Positions 6,238-13,983 of a stretch of 21,316 nucleotides of DNA are shown here, piece after piece. The translations under genes and the position numbers were made by a program. Source of the stretch: DATAQC01 sp038232455. GTDB lineage: Bacteria > Actinomycetota > Acidimicrobiia > Acidimicrobiales > AC-14. The DNA lies in contig JBBSHU010000051.1 of assembly GCA_038232455.1 (NCBI GenBank), forward strand, positions 1 to 21,316, given 5' to 3'. Numbering within the stretch: the first letter of the stretch is position 1; the number at the start of each line of letters is the position of its first letter. Under the pieces are notes generated by a model. It saw nothing but the letters and a program-made list of their open reading frames with translations. It had not been told where the DNA came from and searched no databases.

Positions 6238-6893
6238 GCGACACGGGCAACACACCCCCGGGCCTCGGCCCCTCCCCCGGGCCCGGCTGGTGGCTCGCAT
6301 CCGACGACCGGTGGTACCCGCCGCCCGCCTCTGAGCGCCCGCCGCCTCCGACGTCGCAGGGCCCACACCCGGCACCCGCAGCGCCGCCCACGTGGTCGAC
6401 GAGTGAGCAGGCGCAGAAGCGCATCTCGTCGAGGGCCGAGCGAGTACGCCTGCGGCGGGCCTGGTGGGCCGGGCTCGGGCGCCGCCGCCAAGTCGTGCTG
6501 GTCGTCGTCATAGCCGTGCTCGCCGTCGGTCTGGCCGTCGGCGTGAACTCGGTCGACAACACCCGCACCCCGCCCGCACTTACCGGCACCGGCGAGGCGT
6601 GCCAGTCCTTCTGGGTCGAGGCGCACAACCTCCTGGGCGGCGGCTACACCGCGTCAGGGGTGAGCGATACGGCGGGCAACGCCAGGGTGCAAGCTGACCT
6701 CGACCAACTGGCCATCGACGCCGCCGACGCCATCCCGTCCGTGCGGGCTGCCGCGAACCGGCTGCAGCACAGGGCCAGCGAGTTCATGGCGTCGAAGGCA
6801 TCGGGACAGGCCGAGTTCCTGGCCTTCACCCACGCCATCGGAGACATGGGCGGCGCCTGCACCGACGCTGGCCACCCGGCACCGGCGCCATAA
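6234..6893 (+). CDS. DUF2510-like N-terminal motif, single-pass membrane protein
   Basis: This intact frame of 219 residues starts at ATG 6234, overlapping the stop of the preceding gene by four bases. Residues about 15-30 read GPGWWLASDDRWYPPP, a variant of the short aromatic DUF2510 motif (GWYPDPxxxxxxRWWDG). A proline-rich stretch and a basic stretch follow, then one membrane helix at about residues 84-102 (VVLVVVIAVLAVGLAVGVNS). The extracytoplasmic part has ACQSFWVEAHNLLGGG and ends near MGGACTDAG; its two cysteines may form a disulfide. The topology (short cytoplasmic motif, one helix, alpha-helical outer domain) suggests a cell-envelope protein. Role unknown. Confidence 0.7.
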   Translation: MSDTGNTPPGLGPSPGPGWWLASDDRWYPPPASERPPPPTSQGPHPAPAAPPTWSTSEQAQKRISSRAERVRLRRAWWAGLGRRRQVVLVVVIAVLAVGLAVGVNSVDNTRTPPALTGTGEACQSFWVEAHNLLGGGYTASGVSDTAGNARVQADLDQLAIDAADAIPSVRAAANRLQHRASEFMASKASGQAEFLAFTHAIGDMGGACTDAGHPAPAP

Positions 6894-6918
6894 GCGACAA
6901 CGGCCAACGCCCCCCTGA

Positions 6919-7041
6919 ACCATCTCCCAGGCGGCCAAGGCCCCGGGGGTCGACCTGCGCACCATCCGCCGCCGCCTCGCTCAGGGCAACGGCAGCCGTT
7001 CCGTACACACCCCTCGGACCGCTCTTGTGACCAATCCGTGA
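6919..7041 (+). pseudogene. Possible helix-turn-helix relic next to tRNA-Pro
   Basis: A 40-codon open frame reads ISQAAKAPGVDLRTIRRRLA, resembling the HTH pattern of small DNA-binding proteins (SxAAkaaGVsrrTIrRrl). A stop codon precedes it and it has no start codon. It may be the tail of an excisionase or regulator left at the edge of the decayed element. Confidence 0.3.
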
Positions 7042-7102
7042 CCACGGGGCCTTCTCGGGGGTGTCCTCTCGGAAGCTACACCCCCCCTGACCTGGTGTTT
7101 CT

Positions 7103-7180
7103 TGGTCGGGCTGGGGAGATTTGAACTCCCGACCTCTTGACCCCCAGTCAAGCGCGCTAACCAAGCTGCGCCACAGCCCG
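7103..7180 (-). tRNA. tRNA-Pro (anticodon GGG), CCA encoded
   Basis: The acceptor arms CGGGCTG (7180-7174) and CAGCCCG (7113-7107) pair perfectly, followed by discriminator A (7106) and an encoded CCA (7105-7103). The anticodon stem CTTGA/TCAAG encloses the loop CTGGGGG, giving anticodon GGG, which reads CCC codons. The T arm is GGGAGTTCAAATCTCCC. A TAGAGT hexamer at 7194-7189 on the same strand is well placed as a -10 box. The 3' end faces the relic-rich left side, the usual geometry for tyrosine-recombinase elements that integrate into tRNA 3' ends. Confidence 0.95.
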
Positions 7181-7307
7181 AGACCTGCACTCTAGCTTCC
7201 AGGCAGGGCAGGCCTTCCCGCCTGAGCGCAACGCAGGCCTCAACCACGCCAGCCCGGTAAGAGGGCAGCGGCGTGGACACATCCCGCTTAGTCGGGCTCG
7301 CTCCTCC

Positions 7308-7313
7308 TAGATT
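7308..7313 (+). promoter_or_regulatory. -10 element (TAGATT) of the HSP90-like ATPase gene
   Basis: TAGATT ends eight bases before ATG 7322 and no Shine-Dalgarno lies between, which predicts a leaderless transcript. No convincing -35 element is visible. Confidence 0.4.
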
Positions 7314-7321
7314 TGCAATCG

Positions 7322-8848
7322 ATGGCCCAGGAGAAGGTTCGTCTTCGTATCGGCAACCTGGCCAAGGCCGTACTGGTGACCGGCCAGGCCTACCAGGATC
7401 CGAAGGACGCGCTGAACGAGTTCGTGTCCAACGCCGCCGACGAGTACGCGCAGGCCGACCGTCGCGGGGAACGCATCCGCGTCGTGCTCCGGCGCCGGGG
7501 CAGATACCCGATGATCGCCATTGACGATGTCGGCAGGGGCATGGACGCAGACCGGCTCCGTCAGATGGCTCGCAGCCTCTTCGAATCGGCCAAGGTAGGC
7601 GACCAGCGGACGCTGGGCGAGAAGGCCATCGGCATCCTGGCCTTTCAGCAACTGGGTGGGCGTTGCGACATCGTCACCCGCCCCGAGGACGGGACCGCCA
7701 CGCATACCCTCCGTCTGGAGCGAGGCAAGGCGACCGCCACCCTGGACCCCAACGAGCGGCGCCGAGCCCGCCAGGTTCCTGGCACGACCGTGTACCTCTC
7801 CGAACTCGATCCCGAAGTGCTGCGGGTCCTCACCCAGCGCAAGGTGGTCGAGTACCTACGCCGCCGGCGTGGCCCGGCTCTCGCCCGGGGCGACTACTCG
7901 ATCGAGGTCGTCGAGGGCCGGACGGCGGAGTTGGTGACTCCCGAGGCGCCTGAGGGGGTCCGCCTCGACATCGCCGCCCACCCAACCCTGTGGGGTCGGA
8001 TCGAGTTCGCCGTCTACGTCGTACCGAAGGACGCCAAGCGCCGGCGATTGGCGGTGGTCGGCCGAGCGGGCACCACGATCATCGACGATCTGGCCGAGCT
8101 GGAGGAGTTCGACCGGCCGCCCTGGACGTCGGACCAGATCTCCGGGCAGGTCGTGTTCGAGGCCCTGCAGCAGACGGCCGGGCGACGGGCGATCCTTCGG
8201 GAGCGGGACGCCTTTCCCATCTTCGTCGATGCGTTGCGCGCCATCGAGCCTGCCATCATCCGGACTCTTGAGCGCGTGAACAAGGAGGTGGACGAGGCCA
8301 CCGTCGGGCGGCTGTCCGATGCGGTACGACAGATCTTCGCCCGGGTGCTGAAGGAGCTGGCCGATCTCGAGAACCCCATGCGGACCCTGGTCGGCTCCGA
8401 TCCCGACGGCAACGGGATGATGGGCGAATCCGAATCGGACGGCACGAACGGCACCGGTTCGGGCCCGCCGACGCCACCCCCCCAGACCGAGCCACCTGGT
8501 CTGGACGAGCTGGCGCCGAGCGGCGATCCACCCCCACCGGCTCCCCCGGAGGCGGGCGGAGGAAACGGGCAACGCTCCCGACATCTTCCAACGGTGCTGG
8601 CCGACCCCTCGCCGGGCGAAGCCCGTAGCCGCTTCGACCCTGACGCAAGGGTCGTCCTCTACAACGAAGGCCACCCCGACTACCTGCTGGTCAAGGACGA
8701 GGAAGGCCTGCTGCTCGACTATCTGGCGACGTTGGTCGCCAAGGAGTACGTCCTGTACAACAACCCCCGAGCGTCGGGTATCGAGCTCGCCGAGGAGATG
8801 GTGGGCATGCTGATCCGTGTCCGTCGCCATCTTCCCCGCCGGCGCTGA
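7322..8848 (+). CDS. GHKL (HSP90-like) ATPase-domain protein
   Basis: The protein has 508 residues from ATG 7322; an in-frame TTG nine bases earlier is a less likely start. The N-terminal GHKL fold has the N box DALNEFVSNAADEY (about 29-42), the G1 box IDDVGRGM (67-74) and the G2-like box GEKAIGILAFQQLGG (99-113), so ATP and Mg2+ binding residues are present. A middle domain follows (to about residue 350), like the S5-type domain of HSP90/MutL-class proteins, then a proline/glycine-rich linker (about 375-430) and a conserved C-terminal piece with NEGHPDYLLVKDE and LLDYLATLVAKEYVLYN. There is no histidine-kinase H box. Stand-alone proteins of this kind are uncharacterised or linked to defence. 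It is not in an operon: a tRNA lies upstream and a convergent gene 24 bp downstream. Confidence 0.75.
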   Translation: MAQEKVRLRIGNLAKAVLVTGQAYQDPKDALNEFVSNAADEYAQADRRGERIRVVLRRRGRYPMIAIDDVGRGMDADRLRQMARSLFESAKVGDQRTLGEKAIGILAFQQLGGRCDIVTRPEDGTATHTLRLERGKATATLDPNERRRARQVPGTTVYLSELDPEVLRVLTQRKVVEYLRRRRGPALARGDYSIEVVEGRTAELVTPEAPEGVRLDIAAHPTLWGRIEFAVYVVPKDAKRRRLAVVGRAGTTIIDDLAELEEFDRPPWTSDQISGQVVFEALQQTAGRRAILRERDAFPIFVDALRAIEPAIIRTLERVNKEVDEATVGRLSDAVRQIFARVLKELADLENPMRTLVGSDPDGNGMMGESESDGTNGTGSGPPTPPPQTEPPGLDELAPSGDPPPPAPPEAGGGNGQRSRHLPTVLADPSPGEARSRFDPDARVVLYNEGHPDYLLVKDEEGLLLDYLATLVAKEYVLYNNPRASGIELAEEMVGMLIRVRRHLPRRR

Positions 8849-8872
8849 CCGAACCGGGGTCGCGTGAACCCC

Positions 8873-9070
8873 CTACAGGTTGTGGACCAGCCACTCGATG
8901 CCCTGCACCGCCCGCCAGCCCAGATAGACCACGGTGGCCAACAACAACAGCTTGAAGTGCCACGGCGTGCCGGCCGGCTTACCGATGACGGCGTCGCAAT
9001 CGGGGCACTCTCCGCCCTCGCCCAACTGGCTGCCGGGCCAGTAGCGGCTACAGGGCTCGCACCAGGGCAG
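8873..9070 (-). CDS. Small zinc-ribbon, single-pass membrane protein; start codon uncertain
   Basis: The frame reads LPWCEPCSRYWPGSQLGEGG, then ECPDCDAVIGKP, then a hydrophobic segment FKLLLLATVVYLGWRAVQ and ends HNL at the TAG 8873-8875. Two CxxC pairs form a zinc ribbon and one membrane helix follows, a combination seen in short actinobacterial proteins encoded beside SpoIIE-type phosphatases. There is no ATG or GTG ahead of the first cysteine. The frame is the same as the upstream phosphatase and begins right after its TGA stop (TGA GCT CTG CCC TGG TGC). A CTG start at 9070 is the simplest choice; readthrough or re-initiation is possible. Coupled expression with the phosphatase is very likely. 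Confidence 0.65.
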   Translation of the reverse strand: MPWCEPCSRYWPGSQLGEGGECPDCDAVIGKPAGTPWHFKLLLLATVVYLGWRAVQGIEWLVHNL

Positions 9071-9073
9071 AGC

Positions 9074-10159
9074 TCAGACCCTGCGAATGGCCAGGATGGC
9101 CACGTCGTCGGTGAGGGGGGCGCTGGCGAAGTTGCGGGCCGCGGCCAGCAGGGACTTGCACAGCACGTCGGCCTGCATCCGCGGCTCACGGCGGATGGCG
9201 CCGGCAATGCGGTCCTCGCCGAACAACGACCCGCCCGAGCGAGCCTCGGCCAGACCGTCGGTGTAGAAGAGCACGAGATCGCCCATCTCCAGGGGCACCT
9301 CCCGGCTGAGGTAGGTGCCCTTGGGGTCGAGGGTGAGCATGGGTCCGGTGGAGCGCAGGGGACGGACGTCGCCGTCGTGCCACAGCCACGCCGGAGGGTG
9401 GCCGGCCGAGGCCCAGCGCAACGTGCCCGCCTCCACGTCGACCACGGCCACGCACATGGAGACGAACTCCTCCTGGCGGACCTGAGGCGAGATCTGGGCG
9501 TTCAGCTCCTCCAACGCCTGGGCCGGGTCGCGGTACTGGCGCAGGAACACGCGCAGCAGGTACTTGACCTGGAAGGCGGTAATCGAGGGCTCGATGCCGT
9601 GCCCGGACACGTCGCCGATCACCACGGCCAGCCGTCCGTCACCGGAGGGGAACACGTCGTAGAAGTCGCCGGCCATGAGCCCGGTGCCGGCCTCGTACAC
9701 CTGGCCCACCTCGAAGCCCTCCACCGGAGGCAGGTCCTGGGGGGCGAGGCGGGCGGCCCAGCGGCGGGGGGCCAGCTCGTCCTGGGACAGGGTCTCCTCA
9801 GCCTTGCGCTCCAGGCTGGCCCGCTCCTCGATGAGGTCGGCCTCCTGGATGAACCGGCGCCCATAGATGATGGTCATGGCGATGGGGACGGCGAGCAGCA
9901 GCCGGACTGCGCTCAACCAGCCGTTGGTGCTCACCGCCCCGAGGGCGGCCGTCACCGCGGCAATGGCGTAGAGGAGGGTGTTGTGGACCTCCTTGCGGTA
10001 CGCCGAGCGGGCCAGGTCGGCGGCCACCGAAGGACCGGGTCCGCTCATCTCCCTGATGCGCCGCCACGAGCGTTCCAGGCGCAACGCCGAACGGCCCCAG
10101 ATGGCGCCCGCCACCAAGCACCCCAAGGCCACCACCAGCAGAACTGGGGTTGCGATCAT
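9074..10159 (-). CDS. SpoIIE/RsbU-type PP2C serine phosphatase, membrane-anchored
   Basis: The protein has 361 residues from ATG 10159. The N-terminal half has hydrophobic helices at about 2-20, 60-78 and 84-100 and a short coiled coil (about 104-125), with no recognisable sensor domain such as GAF or PAS. The catalytic PP2C domain has MAGDFYDVF (162-170), VIGDVSGHGIE (180-190), SAGHPPAWLW, LFYTDGLAEAR and LTDDVAILAI, so the metal-binding aspartates are all present. Such enzymes dephosphorylate anti-anti-sigma factors (STAS proteins) and so free sigma factors; no partner is in this window. It follows der by 43 bp. A TAACAT hexamer about ten bases before the ATG may give it its own near-leaderless promoter. 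Confidence 0.9.
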   Translation of the reverse strand: MIATPVLLVVALGCLVAGAIWGRSALRLERSWRRIREMSGPGPSVAADLARSAYRKEVHNTLLYAIAAVTAALGAVSTNGWLSAVRLLLAVPIAMTIIYGRRFIQEADLIEERASLERKAEETLSQDELAPRRWAARLAPQDLPPVEGFEVGQVYEAGTGLMAGDFYDVFPSGDGRLAVVIGDVSGHGIEPSITAFQVKYLLRVFLRQYRDPAQALEELNAQISPQVRQEEFVSMCVAVVDVEAGTLRWASAGHPPAWLWHDGDVRPLRSTGPMLTLDPKGTYLSREVPLEMGDLVLFYTDGLAEARSGGSLFGEDRIAGAIRREPRMQADVLCKSLLAAARNFASAPLTDDVAILAIRRV

Positions 10160-10202
10160 AGCGTTGGCAATGTTACGACGATCGGGCCGGCCATGCCGAC
10201 CC

Positions 10203-11528
10203 TTACCCGGCCCGCTTGCGGACGCGCAGCTTCAGCGGAGTGGGTCCGAACCCGAAATGCTCCCGGATGCGGCGCTCCAAAAACCGCAGCCAGGTGGGAT
10301 GCAGGGTCTTGTCGCTGAACAGGGTGAACGTCGGCGGGTCGACGGCTCCCTGGGTGGCGTAGAGCACCCGGGCACCTGGGGCCGGGTGGGCCGCCTGGGC
10401 GGCCTGGACCACGTCGTTGAGCTCGCGGGTCGGCACCCGGCGGTGGTAGGCCTCGATGGCCTCGGCGAGAGCGGGCATCAGCTTGTGCACGCCCATGCCC
10501 GACAGGGCACTGGTCTTGAGGACGGGCGCGTAGCCCAGGAACGCCAGGCGGTCCTCCAGGTCGATGGTGGCCTTCAGCCGACCGTCGGCATCGAGGCGGT
10601 CCCATTTGTTCAACACGATCACCACGGGGCTCCCGGCGGCGTCGATCCGTTCGGCCAGACGCTGGTCCTGATGGGTGACCCCCTCGAAGGCGTCGATCAC
10701 CAGCAGGGCGGCGTTGGCCCGGTCGATCGACTGGAGGGCCCGGACCAGCGAATAGTACTCGGGGCCCTCGCCGATGCGGCTGCGCCGACGCATCCCTGCG
10801 GTGTCCACGAAACGAATGGGCCCGTCGGGCGTCTCCACGATCGTGTCGATGCTGTCGCGGGTGGTGCCGGGGGCATCGTGGACCACCGAGCGCTCGTCGC
10901 CGATGAGGCGGTTGAACAGTGTCGACTTGCCCACGTTGGGCCGCCCCACGATGGCCACCGCCGGCACCCCGGCGTCGGCATCCGGGTCCGCCTCGGCCGC
11001 CTCCTCGGGCGACAGGACGGGCAGGGCCTCCACCACGATGTCGAGGAGGTCGCCGCTGCCCCGCCCGTGCAGGGCGCTGACCGGGAACGGTGCCCCCAGC
11101 CCGAGTCGCCCGAAATCCCAGGCGTCGGCCTCCCGGTTGGCGTTGTCGACCTTGTTGACCACCACGACCACCGCCGGCGCCCGTTCCTTGGCCCGCAGGG
11201 CCTTGCGCAGGACGGCGGCCACCCGATCGTCGTCGTCGGTGACCCCCACGGTGACGTCGACCACCAGCAGCACGACGGCGGCACCCGACAGGGCCCGCTC
11301 GGCCTGTCGGCTCACCTGGGCGTCGAGGAGGTCGGAGCTGTCGAGCCACCCCCCGGTGTCGACGATCTGGAAGTGTCGACCGGACCACTCGGCTTCGAGG
11401 ACCTTGCGGTCGCGCGTGACGCCGGGGCGCTCCTCGACGATGGCCTCGCGCCGGCCGACGATGCGGTTCACCAACGTGGACTTGCCGACGTTTGGGCGTC
11501 CGAGGACGGCCACCACGGGGAGGGCCAC
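10203..11528 (-). CDS. der: Ribosome biogenesis GTPase Der (EngA)
   Basis: This 441-residue protein starts at GTG 11528, one base after the stop of the DUF512 gene. It has two tandem G domains. The first has GRPNVGKS (10-17), DTGGW (57-61) and NKVD (125-128); the second has GRPNVGKS (195-202), DTAGM (242-246) and NKWD (307-310). A KH-like C-terminal domain follows, with FTLFSDKTLHPTWLRFLERR and REHFGFGPTPLKLRVRKR. Der is essential for 50S ribosomal subunit assembly. In Mycobacterium and Streptomyces der sits right after (or fused to) cmk; here several isoprenoid genes separate them. Confidence 0.97.
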   Translation of the reverse strand: MALPVVAVLGRPNVGKSTLVNRIVGRREAIVEERPGVTRDRKVLEAEWSGRHFQIVDTGGWLDSSDLLDAQVSRQAERALSGAAVVLLVVDVTVGVTDDDDRVAAVLRKALRAKERAPAVVVVVNKVDNANREADAWDFGRLGLGAPFPVSALHGRGSGDLLDIVVEALPVLSPEEAAEADPDADAGVPAVAIVGRPNVGKSTLFNRLIGDERSVVHDAPGTTRDSIDTIVETPDGPIRFVDTAGMRRRSRIGEGPEYYSLVRALQSIDRANAALLVIDAFEGVTHQDQRLAERIDAAGSPVVIVLNKWDRLDADGRLKATIDLEDRLAFLGYAPVLKTSALSGMGVHKLMPALAEAIEAYHRRVPTRELNDVVQAAQAAHPAPGARVLYATQGAVDPPTFTLFSDKTLHPTWLRFLERRIREHFGFGPTPLKLRVRKRAG

Positions 11529-11529
11529 C

Positions 11530-13011
11530 TCAGGCTCCGGCGCCGGCTGAGGCGTCGACCGGGACACGCCCGATGGCCCGACGCAGCGCCACCCCGTCGG
11601 TGGCCAGGATCTCGACGGGCCGAGGGAGGTCGGAAGGGCTGGTGCCGTCGAGGAACACACCCTTGGACAGGCACGCGTCGGGGAGCAGGTAACGGTGGCC
11701 CTCAGGTTCGGCGGCCAGCACCGCCGCCAGGTCGGCGCCGACGAGCAGCCCGGTGACGGCGATGTTGCCGCCGAAGAAGTTGTTGGGCACCGCCAACACC
11801 CGCACGTCGGAACGGCCCAGGTCGGCCACGAGCGGAGCCAGCACGCGGGCGCCGTACTCACCGGTGAGAATGGTGACCGGGCGCGTGTCGTCGACTGCCG
11901 CCTCCGGTGGCGCCGCCGGTTCGACGGCACCGTCGGTCCTCGGAGCCCGGTACCCGTCGGGACCGGCACCGTCGACCCAGGCGAAGAAGCCCGGTTGGGC
12001 ACCCAGGGCTTCGTCGGAGTCGCCCAGGAGCTCGGCCTCGAAGGCCCGGGCCATGCCCACGCCGTCCTCGTGCTGGGGAAAGCCCTCGTAGGACTCGGCC
12101 GACGGGAACGGACGATCGGCCAGCAGGTAGTACTCGTCGGCCGCGAACACCACCCGTCGGCCCACCACCGACTGGAAGGTCTCCTGCCAGGTGGTGACGG
12201 TGTCGACCACGGCCGCGGCCTCGGCGACGGTGTGCTCCCGCAGCGACGCCGCCGGCGACCACCGGCTGATGCCGAGGGGGACCACGCACACGGTGGCCAG
12301 CTCCGGGAAGCGGTCCAGGACGCCGCAGAGGGTGTCTTCCAGGACGTCTCCGTCGTTGACCCCGGGACACACCACGACCTGGCCGTGGACCTCGATGCCG
12401 TGGTCGAGCAGGGCCCGCAGCCAGCGCAGGCTGGTGGCGCCCCGGCGGTTGCTGAGCATCCGGGAGCGCACCTCGGGATCGGTGGCGTGGATACTCACGT
12501 TGAGCGGACCGAGGCGTTCGGCGACCACCCGTTCCAGGTCGAGCTCGGTGAAACGGGTGAGGGTGGTGTAGTTGCCGTAGAGGAACGACAGGCGGTAGTC
12601 GTCGTCCTTCACATAGAGGCTCTTCCGCAGCCCCGGCGGCAGTTGGAAGATGAAGCAGAACTCGCAGTGGTTGTCACAGGTCCGCACCTGGTCGAAGAGC
12701 GCCGACGAGACCTCCAAGCCCAGGGCCTGCCCGTCGACCTTGGTCACGATCACGTCGAGGTCGAGCCCTCCTCGGCTCACCTCCAGGGAGAGCTCGCCCT
12801 CGTCGGTGAGGAGCTGCCATTCGATGACGTCGCGCGGCCGTACCCCGTTGAGCGAGACGATCTCGTCGCCGGCCAGGAGGCCGGCGGCGGCGGCCGGCGA
12901 ACCGGGCGCGACAGCTACGACCAGAGGAGAGGGCACACCCAACGATACGGCGCCCCGGGTGCCCCCCGTTCCCGGCAGCGTCTGGTCGAGCGCCGCCGCC
13001 GCGGCGATCAT
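11530..13011 (-). CDS. PDZ/radical-SAM-like DUF512 family protein
   Basis: The protein has 493 residues from ATG 13011; a later start near the SPLVVAV segment (about residue 28) is possible because most family members are about 430-450 long. A PDZ-like segment (AGLLAGDEIVSLNGVRPRDV, 43-62) is followed by CDNHCEFCF (112-120), a CxxxCxxC iron-sulfur cluster motif like that of radical-SAM enzymes. Next comes the DUF512 core with LYVKDDDYRLSFLYGNYTTL, VSIHATDPEVR, VCPGVNDG and, at the end, FFGGNIAVTGLL and LPDACLSKGVFLDGT. Chemistry unknown. It is nearly always next to der in actinobacteria and clostridia, suggesting a link to translation or ribosome maturation. An insertion rich in Pro/Ala near residues 355-375 is lineage-specific. 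Confidence 0.9.
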   Translation of the reverse strand: MIAAAAALDQTLPGTGGTRGAVSLGVPSPLVVAVAPGSPAAAAGLLAGDEIVSLNGVRPRDVIEWQLLTDEGELSLEVSRGGLDLDVIVTKVDGQALGLEVSSALFDQVRTCDNHCEFCFIFQLPPGLRKSLYVKDDDYRLSFLYGNYTTLTRFTELDLERVVAERLGPLNVSIHATDPEVRSRMLSNRRGATSLRWLRALLDHGIEVHGQVVVCPGVNDGDVLEDTLCGVLDRFPELATVCVVPLGISRWSPAASLREHTVAEAAAVVDTVTTWQETFQSVVGRRVVFAADEYYLLADRPFPSAESYEGFPQHEDGVGMARAFEAELLGDSDEALGAQPGFFAWVDGAGPDGYRAPRTDGAVEPAAPPEAAVDDTRPVTILTGEYGARVLAPLVADLGRSDVRVLAVPNNFFGGNIAVTGLLVGADLAAVLAAEPEGHRYLLPDACLSKGVFLDGTSPSDLPRPVEILATDGVALRRAIGRVPVDASAGAGA

Positions 13012-13038
13012 CGTCGGGTCGCCCAGCGGCTGACCGAT

Positions 13039-13923
13039 CTACTGCCGGCTGCGCTTGCCCTTCTTGGGCCCGATGGCCGAGGCCAGCTCGGCCTCGGTGA
13101 ACCGGCCGACGACCATGCCGCTCGACGCGTAGCGGTAGAGAGCCACGCCGAACACCTGCCGGGCCGCCGTCTGGCGAACCACGCCCACCACGATGAGCGC
13201 CACGCCGGCCAGCCCCAGGATCACTCCCAGGGAGACGCCGATCATGCCGCCGACTCCCAGCGCCAGGCCGACTCCGGCAGCAAGCAGGACGATACCGGGG
13301 AGCAGGAAGGTCAACAGGATGCGTATCCCGATCCTGAACGAACCCGTGACGGCTTCGCCCCACTTGTCGCGAATGACGGTCATCGACCTCTTCATGGCCG
13401 CCGGGGCGCCAACGTCTTCGAGGACGATCACCGGCAGCACGAAGAACGTGATCAGCGACCAAGCCGCCGAGAGAATGCTGGCGACGACCACCCGGACGAT
13501 CGTGACCACGACGTTGTCGTCGCCGCCGCCCTCGATCGCCCCCAGGATCCACCCCACGATCACGCTGATCAGGGCCCAGAGGCCGAGGGCCTGAGTCCGC
13601 TCGGCGGCGATGCGCATCCCGTCGTCGAACGTGGCCACCTCGCCCCGCATCAGGCTGTCGGCCACGAACACCAGCGCGGCCATGTAGCGAAGACCCACGA
13701 AGGTTGCCGCCCAGGCGCCGATGAAGAAGAGCACGCCTGCCGCGATGTAGGCGGGGGCGGCCTTGGACAACGCCACCAACGCCAACGCCGGGGCCATGAA
13801 GATGAACGCGGCGAGAATGCCGTACACCGCGGCCAGCGCCGGAAACCGCAGCAACTGGGGATTCTCCTTGATGACGGCCCACGTCTTGTCGGTCATCTCA
13901 CCGCTTCGTTTCCAGCTACTCAT
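13039..13923 (-). CDS. DUF6159-like multi-pass membrane protein
   Basis: The start at ATG 13923 is set by the strong Shine-Dalgarno GAAGGAG six bases upstream; an upstream ATG/GTG frame extension is unlikely. The 294-residue protein begins MSSWKRSGEMTDKTWAVIKE, then has hydrophobic segments around residues 30-55, 60-85, 115-135, 150-175 and 215-265, with the soluble loop GAPAAMKRSMTVIRDKWGEA between the last two groups. The C-terminus ASSGMVVGRFTEAELASAIG is a typical family ending. The protein resembles DUF6159/YciC-like membrane proteins of unknown function. It ends 28 bp before the DUF512 gene. Confidence 0.7.
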   Translation of the reverse strand: MSSWKRSGEMTDKTWAVIKENPQLLRFPALAAVYGILAAFIFMAPALALVALSKAAPAYIAAGVLFFIGAWAATFVGLRYMAALVFVADSLMRGEVATFDDGMRIAAERTQALGLWALISVIVGWILGAIEGGGDDNVVVTIVRVVVASILSAAWSLITFFVLPVIVLEDVGAPAAMKRSMTVIRDKWGEAVTGSFRIGIRILLTFLLPGIVLLAAGVGLALGVGGMIGVSLGVILGLAGVALIVVGVVRQTAARQVFGVALYRYASSGMVVGRFTEAELASAIGPKKGKRSRQ

Positions 13924-13983
13924 GTGCACTCCTTCGCCAGTCAACTCCAGCGTACGACTTAGCCAGGCGAAATGTGGCCCTGT

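Noticed and set aside
7103..7135. attL/attR direct repeat of the tRNA-Pro 3' end
   Set aside because: I saw no second copy of this sequence in bases 1-7100 by eye, so no attachment-site pair is claimed.
9978..11756. 592-codon open frame on plus
   Set aside because: Antisense to der and the phosphatase; no family motifs, only reverse-strand echoes.
10203..12002. Der as a 599-residue protein
   Set aside because: The extra N-terminal 158 codons overlap the DUF512 gene in another frame and are Pro/Ser/Arg/Thr-rich; GTG 11528 gives the normal Der length.
11695..13962. 755-codon open frame on plus
   Set aside because: It is antisense to the DUF512 and DUF6159 genes, which have clear motifs; its composition (His/Asp/Arg/Gly-rich) is typical of high-GC shadow frames.
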